Positions 35,511-45,914 of a stretch of 64,000 nucleotides of DNA are shown here, piece after piece; the stretch's first letter is position 1; each line of letters opens with the position of its first letter. A model generated the notes under the pieces. That model had not been told where the DNA came from and did not search any database. It saw only the letters and a program-made list of their open reading frames with translations. This DNA comes from Aldrovandia affinis (lineage: Eukaryota > Chordata > Actinopteri > Notacanthiformes > Halosauridae): the NCBI GenBank assembly GCA_029706075.1, contig JAINUG010000113.1, positions 1,527,279 to 1,591,278 on the forward strand, read 5' to 3'. Made by a program: the position numbers and the translations under genes.

Positions 35511-36017
35511 CAGGTAACTGCAAAAATAGCAAACATTAGGAACACCGACAGCTCTGTTATGGTGTGGTGGTGCATTTTCCTGGCATGATTTAGGTCCACT
35601 CAACCCATTAGAGGGCACAGCAAGAGGCAATAAATGCAAAGCCATTCTGAGTGATCACCTTCAACCTATGGCGAAGCATTTCTATCCTAATGGGAGTGGC
35701 CTTTGGATGACAATGCCCCCATCCACAGGACACGAGTGGTCACTGAATGTTTTGATGAGCATTATAATTATTTAAGTCAGTCACCAGATCTCAACCCAAT
35801 TGAATGCTTATGAGAAATTCTGGAGCGGTACCTGAGACACATTTATTTGCACCACCATCAACAAAACACAAAATTATGGAATGTCTAGTGGAAGAATGAA
35901 TTCCAGACACTTGTAGAATCCATGCCAAGGCATACTGAAGCTGTTCTGCCAGCTCGTTGTGGTCCAACACCGTATTAAGACACTTTTCGGTGTTTCCTTT
36001 ATTTTGGCAGTTACTTG
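35511..36017 (+). mobile_element. Tc1-like transposon, family A copy 2, internally deleted, both ends present
   Basis: The ends are CAGGTAACTGC (35511) and GCAGTTACTTG (to 36017), with TA on both sides (35509-35510, 36018-36019), the Tc1 target. Inside, transposase sequence matches copy 1: ACAATGCCCCCATCCACAGG encodes the DNAPIH region and TCACCAGATCTCAACCCAATTGAA the SPDLNPIE motif. About 1 kb of a normal 1.3-1.6-kb element is missing, and frames are broken by stops and indels. Confidence 0.85.
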
Positions 36018-36029
36018 TATGTGAGTGAA

Positions 36030-36925
36030 GGCAACAACAAAAAATATGCTGGGCTGTAACTTTGAGGCTTAAAAGCTGTACAGTACTTTCCCTGTGTTAT
36101 GTAACTCATAGCAAATTGGCTCAAAATGAAGGTGCATTTTATAGTCTCAACTTTACACAGCAAATGTTACTGTCAGCACAATTTAGCATTATCCGAGACA
36201 TGATTTTCTTTGTTTTTATTGAATTTATTTATTTGTGTTATTTTATGACATTTGAGTATTAGCATATTAGGGTTTCCACTATTTATATCCTACGGTACAG
36301 GGAGACTTACATTTGAAGGGAAGAAATGACAAAGAAGGAAGTAAAATACTCTGGCAGAGCTAGACCAGTGTTCATGATCTGCAAAAATCTAGTGGTTTTA
36401 TTCATAGGATAGGTTAAAATGGCCCAGAGAGGTAGGGTAAGTTGAAAAAAAAACAGCAGGGCATTTATTTTATTTAGACACATTCTTTACCCGGAACACC
36501 TTTCTCTTATATATTTGAGTCTGTAACAAATACAGTACAAAAGTACAATCCCCAAGGTGTCATTTTTTAGTTTGAAATATTGTACATAGTTGGATATTGG
36601 TGTGTGGAATTGTGATGGTGCTGGCCAATGTACCACCCATACAAAAACAGAGACTGGAACAGTTTACAAAAATGACTGATAATAAAAATTAAAAAAATAG
36701 GCAAGCCCTCTATTGTCAAGTCCTTGTCATAGCTCAAATATTGAATAGCCTCCTGTCAGCCACCATGCAGCTATACTTAAATAGTGTCTCACTCTCTTTT
36801 CTCTGTAGCAATCTATGCTTTCTTGTGTGCCTTGATAAGGCTTGGGGGTGGAGCCAGCGTGCCACAATACACTGTCCCTGAATGAATAGCCCCCAGACCT
36901 CCTCAGTCTGCTGATGAAACATATA
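36030..36925. other. AT-rich unique DNA, nothing recognised
   Basis: No gene or repeat family is seen. Confidence 0.45.
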
Positions 36926-36931
36926 CATATA

Positions 36932-37774
36932 CACTACCGGTCAACATTTTTACAACACCCCCATTTTCCAGTTTTTACTGAAATTTAAGCAGTTCAAGTC
37001 CAGTGAATAACCTGAAATGGTACAAAGGTAAAAAAAAAATGTTTAGGTTACCAAAAACTGAAAAATAATGTACATTTCAGAGTTATAAAAAAATGCCATT
37101 TTCAGGGAACAAGTAATGGGTTAACGTGGGTTAACAGTCACTCTGTGCATGTCGCCAACTCTTACACATCTTCATGTCACACTTTCTCCTCCATGTTTGA
37201 CAGTTGGTGTCACACACTGAGAAACCATCCTTTCGCCTACTCGACACTGTACAAAAACCCTGCGTGATGAACTGAATAATTTTTTCGGTCCATAAGACCT
37301 TTTTCCAGTCTTTAGTAGTCCACTGGCAGTGCTTCATGGCCCAGGCAAGCCTCTTTTTCTTATTTTGCCATCTTAGCAATGGCTTTCTTACTGCCACTCA
37401 ACCTGTCAATCCTGCAGCTCGAAGTATGCTCTTCACAGTTGAAACTGTGACTTCCTTACTTCGGCCGGTGTTAAGCTGTGCTTGAAGCTGTTGTTCTGTG
37501 AGTCACCTATCACGCAAGCTGTTGACTCTCAGAAACTTGTCTTCTGATTTTGTTGTGGCTTTGGGTCTGCCAGACCTCTTCCTGTCAGAGTTTCCTCCAG
37601 TTTCCAAGTGCCTTTTGATGGTGTAGGAAACTACTCACTGCCAAAAATGTACATTATTTTTTCAGTTTTTGGTAACCTATCTTTTTTTTATAAAACCTCT
37701 GGCAGTAAGGTTTCTTCTTAAATGTCAGTAAAAACTTGAAACTGGGGGTGTTCTAAAACTTTTGACTGGTAGTG
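36932..37774 (-). mobile_element. Tc1-like transposon, family C, both long inverted repeats present
   Basis: Inverted ends of about 150 bp: CACTACCGGTCAACATTTTT on the left and AAACTTTTGACTGGTAGTG on the right, with inner blocks GGTTACCAAAAACTGAAAAA matching in both. TA flanks lie at 36930-36931 and 37775-37776. Minus-strand coding at about 37640-37131 gives the N-terminal half of a Tc1 transposase: TIKRHLET, SGRPKATTKSEDKFLRV, then KPLLRWQNKKKRLAWAMKH and DWKKVLWTEK, where the usual LWTDES catalytic aspartate is replaced. The C-terminal DDE half is deleted, so the copy is dead. The length of 843 bp is about half of normal. Confidence 0.88.
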
Positions 37775-37779
37775 TATAA

Positions 37780-38215
37780 TGGAAACACTTATTAGTAAAA
37801 AATGACTCATATTTTGAAGTAACTAAATTGCCATTAAAAATGAGTCTACAGACGAGTTTCATATTAGTGTAAATCATAATTAACAAAGTTTTCTGGCCTA
37901 AAATACATTTTAAAATCATCACTTTAATATGTGACTTTCTAAAGCAACAGAGTTTTAAAGAGGTAAAATATTTGGTGCCCGAATTGCAGGTAAAATTATT
38001 TAATGTGTCATGGGGAAGTGTTGAAAATTATGATGGCATACTCCAAACAAGAAAAAACGACAATAGGAGGGAAGAACAGTGGTCACAAGTCAAAACTCAA
38101 TGACAGGTACAAATGGACATAACAGAATTCCAAGCATTGAAGCTGTTCTGAAGGCAAAGGCCGCCCGACTCCTCATTAGTTAATACATATATAATTAAGG
38201 GTAATATAAAAATAT
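37780..38215. other. AT-rich unique DNA, nothing recognised
   Basis: No feature can be supported. Confidence 0.45.
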
Positions 38216-38217
38216 AT

Positions 38218-38591
38218 ACAAGCGGCACGGTGGTGCAGTGGATAGCACTGTCGACTCACAGCAAGAAGGTCTCGGGTTCGAATCCAGGCCGGGGGCCTTT
38301 CTGTGTGGAGTTTGCATGTTCTCCCCGTGTCCGCGTGGGTTTCCTCTGGGTACTCCGGTTTCCTCCCACAGTCCAAAGACATGCACGTTAGGCTAATTGG
38401 AGAGTCTAAATTGCCCGTAGGTATGAGTGTGTGAGTGAATGGTGTGTGTGTGCCCTGCGATGGATTGGCGACCTGTCCAGGGTGTATTCCTGCCTCTCGC
38501 CCGGAACACATGCTGGGATAGGCTCCAGCCCCCCGTGACCCTGACCAGGAATAAGCGGCTTAGATAATGGATGGATGGATGGATGGATGGA
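38218..38591 (+). mobile_element. tRNA-derived SINE, family S3, full length with (ATGG)n tail
   Basis: The head has A-box-like GTGGTGCAGTGG and B box GGGTTCGAATCC (38274-38285). The body is the widespread fish sequence GTTTGCATGTTCTCCCCGTG ... GGTTTCCTCCCACAGTCC ... CTAAATTGCCCG ... GCGACCTGTCCAGGGTGTA ... GGGATAGGCTCCAGC. The 3' end AAGCGGCTTAGATAATGGATGG leads into about five ATGG units. Very few differences from the common consensus suggest it is the youngest SINE here. Confidence 0.93.
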
Positions 38592-38599
38592 TAAAAATA

Positions 38600-39110
38600 T
38601 ATGAAATACATTCATTTAAAATATTCATTTAAAATATTTCCCTATTGCAGTATTTGAAAATGTACTTTAACTGCAGCTAAAGTAACTTGAAATAAGACTT
38701 AAACTGACAGCTATTATTTGCAGGGTATAATCAGCACCCACATACTTTTTCTCATAGTTTGCTAGTCACGAAGGACCTTGGGTGTTTTTTTTTGGTCTTG
38801 GTCTTGAACATGCAGTAAGAGTCTTAGACTTTATCTCATGTAATTTGCATCTTACTGTCTGCATGCCTGATCTTGACCTCTGTCCTCAATTGGAATATGC
38901 ATGGTGAACTCACTTGACCAATCAGAGCACACACTTTCAAAACAAATTGCTGTTGGACTGCATTCAGCTACATTGGCCGGTTGTAATTAACCAGCAATTC
39001 ATCATGAATAACTTGATAGCACTGATTACAAAATTGACTGGACAGGAAGAAATTGACAATTTTAGCTGGATCAATAATAACTAATGATGATAAATGAGAT
39101 CTAAATAACA
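38600..39110. other. AT-rich unique DNA, nothing recognised
   Basis: No feature can be supported. Confidence 0.45.
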
Positions 39111-39117
39111 TCTGTGA

Positions 39118-39262
39118 ACTAGTAGGTGGCTCAGTAGGTAGAGCATGGCGTTGAGAACACTTAAGTCATGGGTTTGATTCCCATTGGGACCACATATACT
39201 GACAAATGTATGCATTCACTACTGTTTTGGATAAAAGCATCTGCTAAATGGCATATATTATA
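39118..39262 (+). mobile_element. tRNA-derived SINE, family S2, plus-strand copy
   Basis: GGTGGCTCAGTAGGTAGAGC (A box), CATGGGTTTGATTCCC (B box), GACCACATATACTGAC, ATGTATGCATTCACTACTG and the tail TTTTGGATAAAAGCATCTGC TAAATGG. It aligns end to end with 19866-20007. Confidence 0.88.
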
Positions 39263-39269
39263 TATTAAC

Positions 39270-39830
39270 TAGTCACACTGGTTACTCAGTTCCATAGTAC
39301 TGTATGTAAAGATGTGTGATATTCCAGTAAACATTACCCACTCACCCAACTGTTGGCGTTACAGTATCAGTTACAGTTGGCATTTATCATTGGGCCAATT
39401 TTATGTTAGCTCATTGTTGGCAACCTAAAGAGTCAACAAGAAAATTTCAACATTGGACACATTGTTTAAGTTGATGCATAGTGTGCTCTATGGCTGACAG
39501 TATATAACTAATTGTTGGGCTATTCTAAATGACTAAAGTCTGGCCAACATAAGCTGATGACTGATTGTCTGTATTTTTTTGCTGATAGATTAGTGATAGT
39601 TGCACAGCCAACAATGTTCCAGGGTTGGCACCTGATGATGTTTGCTATATTTGTCCATCCACAAGGAGGGCATGATATCACGCCAAGTGTTGAGTGAAAA
39701 GAAAATGTTGATGCACAGTGCAACAAAAGACCATTATATTTCTAATGACTTTATATGGATAATATAGATGAATCAATAGATTAATAAATATTTAAGCTAC
39801 ACATATTGCAGAGACACAGTGTGCTACAAA
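39270..39830. other. AT-rich unique DNA, nothing recognised
   Basis: No feature can be supported. Confidence 0.45.
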
Positions 39831-39834
39831 GCTG

Positions 39835-40140
39835 ACTGCAGGGGTTCGCGCCTGTGATGGGAAAGGTGGACGGCTTTGGTAGGAATCTGATTTTGGGACA
39901 GACGGGGGGAAAATATGTGGTTTGAAAAATGTCGGAGAGACAGTGGGTGCCATTCTCGCTCTAAAATATTTACGAGTCAGATTCCATTATTTTGTGGGAA
40001 CTCTGGCTGAACATAAATCAAGTGTCAGCGCTTCCGTTCCAAGGGGAAACGTTTGAGAGGAGAAGCTCAAAGCCTCACCAGTGAGAGACATAAGTAGAAA
40101 CAGTCTGTGAGATTCATGAGCAGCCCATGGTATTACCACT
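39835..40140. promoter_or_regulatory. Candidate conserved non-coding element
   Basis: Compositionally even, repeat-free block with scattered CpGs inside AT-rich DNA. Weak support. Confidence 0.2.
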
Positions 40141-40149
40141 CTTTAAATG

Positions 40150-41035
40150 GTGTGGTGCCGGTGGCTAGTCCTTCCACCCTTGGTGATACCTGTGATGTAT
40201 CACACTCATTAGAGTGGAATCCCCAAGTAAGTTAAAGTGCTTTTTCACTCCAACTTTAAGCTTGCCAACATGTGAACAAATTAAACAAGATATTTAGAAC
40301 AATAGGTAGTACTTAATATAGCTTTAGTAACAATATAAATATTATTTTGACAACAATGATATTTTGCTAATCTAATGTTTTTTATTGTGTATGCTAGGAG
40401 TGCAGGGTAATTGAAAATGTTCCGTGAAACCAAGAATTGCACATCATTGTTATAAAATCATTTGACTTTGGGTCAGAGCATGGCAGCTAAGTATGATAAC
40501 AAAATGATCTATAGCACAAACTCATGTTCAACATTAGAGGTGTTTAGTGAAGTCAATAAAGTGCCCTGGGCCTTACATGGTATTCATTTCATATACAGGA
40601 AATCAGAGAGACATAATCACTCACAGTGTATACATGGGGCCTACATGATATCAATAAAGTATAATTACTTTTCCTTAACAGATAATATACAGTATCCTAC
40701 TTAAGGTGGCAGTAATTCATGTGTGACATAGGGTTGCCTCTAGGTTAGCAGAGGGATAACACCAAAGCATGAACTGATATTTAAAGGGGATGCAAATTCT
40801 TTTACACATTTTTCTTCAGAATAATTGAGGAAATATGCCCGTGAATGCATACATTATGGCATGACTACACTTGAATTTTGACTGAAAACCAAATGTTTGA
40901 TTCTGATGTTTGTTGCTGGATTCTACATGATTCTACCAAGTTCAGCCTTCAATGTCCTCTATCGTCCCCTATGTGGATGAAAACAATGCTCAGGACCTAT
41001 GGTCATATCGTGATGTTCTGTGAGATTTATCATTA
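40150..41035. other. AT-rich unique DNA, nothing recognised
   Basis: No repeat family or frame is supported. Confidence 0.45.
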
Positions 41036-41046
41036 TGAATGTGTTT

Positions 41047-41106
41047 ACAATACATTACAATACAATACAATCATTCAGCAGACCCTTTTATCCAAAGCGA
41101 CTTGCT
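41047..41106 (-). mobile_element. SINE/L2-type 3' tail fragment
   Basis: On the minus strand it reads GCAAGTCGCTTTGGATAAAA GGGTCTGCTGAATG followed by TTGTATTG units, the same tail that ends families S2 and S4. No head is present. Confidence 0.7.
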
Positions 41107-41384
41107 AAGAAAATGCTAAGAGCATTCAGCTTGAGTAAATGAACAAGCACTTGATGTTACGATGTCTAAGTACATCATTCATCAAGTACGCCACATAAAC
41201 AACCCAAGTGCTAATTACAAGAAAAGGTATTTCCTCATTGAAGGATAACTTCAACAGAAATCTAAATGTTGTATTGTACCTCGCCTTACAATTTAGCAGG
41301 CATGACTAATTAAACAAACAAAAACATTTAATTTACAGAAAAGATAGCTTCCTTGCCTTACATAAGTGTCTCTTGCTCTGACAT

Positions 41385-41475
41385 CAGCATATGAAGATTG
41401 CAGGTTAAATTCCCAGGTGGGGCACTGCTGTTCTACCCTTTATCATCTCCTTGATGCCTGAACAGTGAGTGGGCC
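41385..41475 (+). mobile_element. tRNA-derived SINE fragment, family S4
   Basis: GAAGATTGCAGGTTAAATTC CCAGGTGGGGCACTGCTGTTCTACCCTTTA matches the head of the copy at 43606. It is truncated after the leader. Confidence 0.75.
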
Positions 41476-41479
41476 TTGA

Positions 41480-42655
41480 ATTTTAACTCCCTGCAGCAAG
41501 TCTGTTTTTTTCCCCCAAATAAAAATGAGACTTCAAAGTGTGTACATTATTTTTTCACTGAAATGTGAATAGTACTCCATCTCACTTTGTTCCTGACAGC
41601 TTCCAGTACCCAGAATGCACTGTAGATGGTGGGGGTCCTTCTATTAGCACAATGCTAGTACACAAAAGTATACTAAAAAGTTATATAAATTATAATTGGG
41701 CAGGGCTGGACATTTTTCCCCTTTGTTCACAGAAATGTGTAATCGCCTCTTGAATCACTGCTGTGTCACTCGAACCTGTCACAGGACACTGCAGCTGAGG
41801 TGTACTCAATCCTCTATGTACTTGCCTGCGAACCAGTGACCAGGCCACAGGCCCTGTTGTACAACAGCACTGCTCACAGAGGACTATGTCTTACTGACAA
41901 CGGTTGGTAGCTTGTGGAACCCTGGGAAATTGTTGGTAGGAGATAATGCAGAGGCAACTCAAGGAACTCTGAACGACTTCAACCTAACCTACCTCTGGCA
42001 TGACAAAGCCAATTGTGTCCCAAAGTTGCGGACCCAGTGATAGTTCACTGATGACTTGTCCAAGGGTTGAAATTGCATTGCATATCCTACAAGGCACAGG
42101 CTGCAAATTTGGCAAGCAGCTTTAACTAATGAGCCTCTCTGGGGCACACAGGGCTTTTGAATAACACCCATAGGAACAGGAGGAACTTGCTTCCTAATTG
42201 AGGATATAGTCATTCTTCCAATCTCACTGTAATTTAAAACCGTTTTTGTTTGTTTACTTACTTATTCAGTTTTGCATTGTGTAACAATACCTCTTCAAAT
42301 CTGAAAGAACTATGCAGGCGGGCCGCTCAAACAACATTTTGGAATTTTTAAATCAATACAAAGCTGTGAACAAGCACAGCTGGCCATGCAGACACAAGGA
42401 GAACACAACAAGTTTGACTATAAGAGAGACACAGAAAGAGAGTTGTTTTCATGGAGGTGGTGCACTGTGTGATACAGTGTACATTACTCTCTTGTCAGCA
42501 GACAGAATAGGAGTCAGTTCTCTTATAGGTGTGCTGTCCTCATTAGGGTTCACATTTTGAGGACGTGGCTCAAAAATAAATTCATGCTGTTGATTGCAGG
42601 TTCAAGAAAGGGCACCGTGAAAACGTTAAAACAGAGAATGAATACATAAAACATA
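41480..42655. other. Unique DNA, no supported gene
   Basis: No repeat family is recognised with confidence; 41760-41910 has a faint tRNA-like GGTTCGAGTGACAC on the minus strand. Confidence 0.35.
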
Positions 42656-42659
42656 TAAT

Positions 42660-42708
42660 TTAATAATAATAATAATAATAGCAATAATCACAATAATAAT
42701 AATAATGA
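42660..42708. repeat. (AAT)n imperfect microsatellite
   Basis: AATAAT runs with GCAATAATCAC interruption. Confidence 0.9.
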
Positions 42709-42714
42709 GATATA

Positions 42715-43220
42715 ACTAAAGAATGACAGATGTAACTAAAGAATGTACTAAAATCAAACTTTGATGACAAGGAAGTTGCCTGGTAAACATTGGCCCAATG
42801 TTGACATGGATTGAGTGGTGAAGGTGTGCCTGAACTGAATGTGTGTATGAGGATTCATTTTGAAGACCTGGATGTTTAAAAAAAAATGTTGCCCAGTGAA
42901 AGTACTGTATATCTGACTGTTTAGAACCCATTAGACTCTAATGATGTGGCTGATTTGTGCACCCACTGCGTTTACCAATTAATGCTGACAGGCAGGTAAT
43001 TGTTGAAATGTTGAAATTTTGTTGATTTCCTACCCTTTGGGTCAGGCTTTTTTAATCTTGTTATGGTGTCCAGCTTAGCAGGAGTTTAATTAATTGCATT
43101 AACACTGCATTCTTTGTTGAATCTATCAGTCCTTTGATACGCCATTGTACAAGTTAAGTCACAGCATGGGCCAGTAGCTAAGGGCATTCATTAAACAAAT
43201 TGTCAACACACCAATATGGA
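42715..43220. other. AT-rich unique DNA, nothing recognised
   Basis: No feature can be supported. Confidence 0.45.
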
Positions 43221-43225
43221 TGTTT

Positions 43226-43272
43226 TTTGTGTGCAGTGTGTGTGTGTGTGCCTGTCTGCGTGTGTGTGTGGA
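43226..43272. repeat. Interrupted (TG)n
   Basis: Short TG runs broken by CC/CG substitutions, an ageing microsatellite. Confidence 0.85.
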
Positions 43273-43763
43273 CGCACGGATGTGTGCAAATGTATATCCA
43301 GAACTCAAACAATCTTTTAGGAACTCAATTATCTTTAAACACAGAGAGGCATTTTGTAAGAGTTAGTGCTTTATAGATAAAACATTTATTGCATATTTCC
43401 CCATATTTTCCCAGTAATGTGATCATAGGTGACTGAAAGAACTATGGAGAAAGCAAATAATAACTGAAACTGAAAAAAATGACTGAAAATGGCAGAGGCA
43501 TGCAATAATACACTCAAATGCACTCCAATTAAAATCATATATGCACAATCCACGAGCACGTGTCATGGAGAGCCTCTTTAGTTTGTGTAAAAAACATTTC
43601 TTCGTTCTTACGGGTGGCACTGTGGTGATCAGGATGTTCATAAACAGAAGATTGCAGGTCAAATTCCCAGGTGGGGCACTGCCGTTCTACCCTTTAGCAA
43701 GGTACTTAACCTGAATTGTTTCAGTAAATATCCAGCTGTATACGTAAATGGATAGTACGCTAT

Positions 43764-44899
43764 GGGCCCTATTTTGACAATGCAAAAAGCCTGGCTCTAG
43801 TGCAAATGCAGCTGTCGCGAGCGAGCACAGATTGGTATTTTGGAGCAGCGCGAGCGCATAAAATGACATTTGCTCTAAGGCCGGTATTTTAATTGCTGTT
43901 TTTAAAAAATGCTTGCATTGTGTGGGTGGAACAGGTGCAGGATTGGTCGTTTGGGATTGTGGATTGGCGCAAACGCATGACACAGCGATATTATAAAGAT
44001 TTAAGTTTGAACAATCTGCCAACAGAAACCTGGTCAATAATGCAGCACCATCTTTAAGGGGACGATTATGAGAAACATAAAGCTTTTTATTGGAATAAAA
44101 AGAAAGCTTTTTTAATATTTAAATATTGCCTATGTTGCAGAGGCAACCACGTGCCAATACAACTATAATAGAAATATCATAGTTACTGTATATCCATTAG
44201 TGCCAAATAAATATTCATACATTTCTTTCCTATTATATTAGCAAAGAGAAGGTATATTGCTAAACGCACTATTCAACGAAGAGGACACAAACAACATAGT
44301 TGTACACATAGTACACTCAACACACATGGAGGGGGAGGGAATTATTGAGCTGGTTAAAGTGAGGGATGATTAGGTTGCAGATTGAGCCATTTTGGGAATT
44401 CGTCTAGGAGACTGGGGAACCCTCTACTCTTTGCAATAAATGCATTGGGATCTTTAATCACCACAGCGGGTCAGGTGCATTGTGCAAGGAAGATTGCCCC
44501 CTACTGCCCTACCCCCACCAATTCCAGCAGCAACTTAGTTTTCCCAGAAGGTCTCCAAGTATTAACCAAGCCCACAGCTGCTTAGCAGTATTTGTAAATA
44601 CCCTGCTAAATGGAAAACATGCAGGGTGCAATCTGCATGTTTTCCATTCAGTGGGTATTTACTAATTCTAATTATGCAAATGAACACAGTCACATCTACT
44701 TGTTCATTTTATGAGCATCACTGCAATATTGAAGGGATATTTTGAATGTGTGAGGAAGCCACAGTTGAACATGGAGCATATCGCTAATGAGCGTTATCCT
44801 CGCTATATCTGCCACTCACAATCAATGTGGAAAACATCCACCACTTTTTGGTCTGCGCTAGCATTTGCCATCTGTGTTTGTGCCATAAAAATATGGCCC
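43764..44899. mobile_element. PIF/Harbinger-like non-autonomous transposon nested in a SINE
   Basis: The left terminus is GGGCCCTATTTT; the right terminus, reverse-complemented, is GGGCCATATTTTTATGG. A 3-bp TAT repeat flanks both ends (43761-43763, 44900-44902), the target size of PIF/Harbinger. Subterminal CG-rich words (CGCGAGCGAGC, GCGCAAACGCATGACACAGCG) are typical of fish elements with these ends. No transposase frame is seen in the 1,136 bp. A hairpin lies at 44597-44659. Confidence 0.75.
44597..44659. other. Long hairpin inside the Harbinger-like element
   Basis: AATACCCTGCTAAATGGAAA ACATGCA pairs with TGCATGTTTTCCATTCAGTG GGTATT across a loop of about 10 bases, with few mismatches. 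It may be a smaller foldback element or a subterminal structure. Confidence 0.8.
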
Positions 44900-45265
44900 T
44901 ATTTCAGTTATGTAAGTCACCCTGGAAAAGGGTTTCTAGGAAGATAATAAATACATGTTAATATATTGACAAAATGTATTCAAACGGATTAATATTGACA
45001 AAAAAAACGGAGAAATAACTCCAGTCTGTGCTGTCTTTCCTTTTCAACAGCACAAATGAATGCGATAACCATACATACGGATGCAGAAAGAAAATAAAGG
45101 CCATTTGAGAAATGATCAAGGGTTGTTCACAGTGCCTTCTGGGAATGCAGTACTCAGAGGTGGGTTGGAGATGACAAAAAATGTAGTGTACTACTGGAGA
45201 TGCAGCACTATTGAAATCTGCATCGAATGTGTCATTTAAATACTTCTCAAAATGAAAAGGGCTGC

Positions 45266-45615
45266 TGGGTGGCTCATCATGTTAAGCCAATGTTCTAGTG
45301 TGTGGATAAGCCATATGGTCTGGTAGGGAATTTAGACTGTGCCAGTGCCAGGGAGGGTAGGTTTCAGATGGATAGGTTGTCTGTGTTTCGTCAGACTCTC
45401 ACAGCCTGCCGGTATAAAGCTGCACACTGCGTGTCTTCCTCCAACTCATGTCTGTGCAAGGTTAACTTATAGACTGCAGTGTGAAAAGAAGTGGGGACTA
45501 ACATCATGTTTTTCAGAGGAGAGCGCGTACTTGTTGACACTCTCCCGAATTGAGAGCAGAGGGGGAAGCGAGCATGGCTTACAATTGAGCATTGAGATAA
45601 AAAGGTGTTAAAAAT
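45266..45615 (+). mobile_element. tRNA-derived SINE, family S1-related, diverged
   Basis: GGGCTGCTGGGTGGCTCA is the head. The body has AGACTGCAGTGTGAAAAGAA and TTTTTCAGAGGAGAGCGCG, and the end GACACTCTCCCGAATTGAGAG ... CTTACAATTGAGCATTGAG corresponds to the S1 tail. It matches 60898-61160 block by block. Confidence 0.65.
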
Positions 45616-45749
45616 TGTAATTTAATGAATGCGTTGAAATTAAATAAATACATATGTATATTAATACAACCATGACAAACAGAGATGTTCTTCCATATCT
45701 CTTTTTTCTTTGTAGCCTTTCAGGTCCCAAAAATACTTTTTCCAATGAA

Positions 45750-45892
45750 ATAGTTCTGTCTGAACAATTGTATTAGTATAAAATAAAATAATTTCACAAT
45801 TTTTTGAGCATACAATGTAGCTTGTATTTGTTTTTAATGCAGCCTTTTTTGCTCATCTTTATCAAGGGTGTGAATAATTTTGGAGTTGACTG
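45750..45892 (+). mobile_element. Tc1-like terminus, family B (solo end)
   Basis: AACAATTGTATTAGTATAAAA, TTTTTTGAGCATACAATGTAGC, TTTTTTGCTCATCTTTATCAAGGG and TTTTGGAGTTGACTGTA match the ends of 6818-7246. It stops at a TA followed by (AT)n to 45912. No transposase is attached. Confidence 0.8.
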
Positions 45893-45914
45893 TATATATA
45901 TATATATATATAAT

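Larger units (their letters stand above)
43606..44945 (+). mobile_element. tRNA-derived SINE, family S4, split by a DNA transposon
   Basis: The left part (43606-43763) has GGGTGGCACTGTGGTGATCAGG, GCAGGTCAAATTCCCAGGTGG GGCACTGCCG and CAGTAAATATCCAGCTGTATACG. The tail resumes at 44900-44945 as TATGTAAGTCACCCTGGAAAA GGGTTTCTAGG, the expected L2-type end. The intervening DNA is a separate element at 43764-44899. The SINE is therefore the older of the two. Confidence 0.75.

Noticed and set aside
38218-38300. tRNA gene signal (A and B boxes)
   Set aside because: Belongs to the head of a SINE; no cloverleaf or terminator. The same holds at 14830, 19980, 21120 and 39130.
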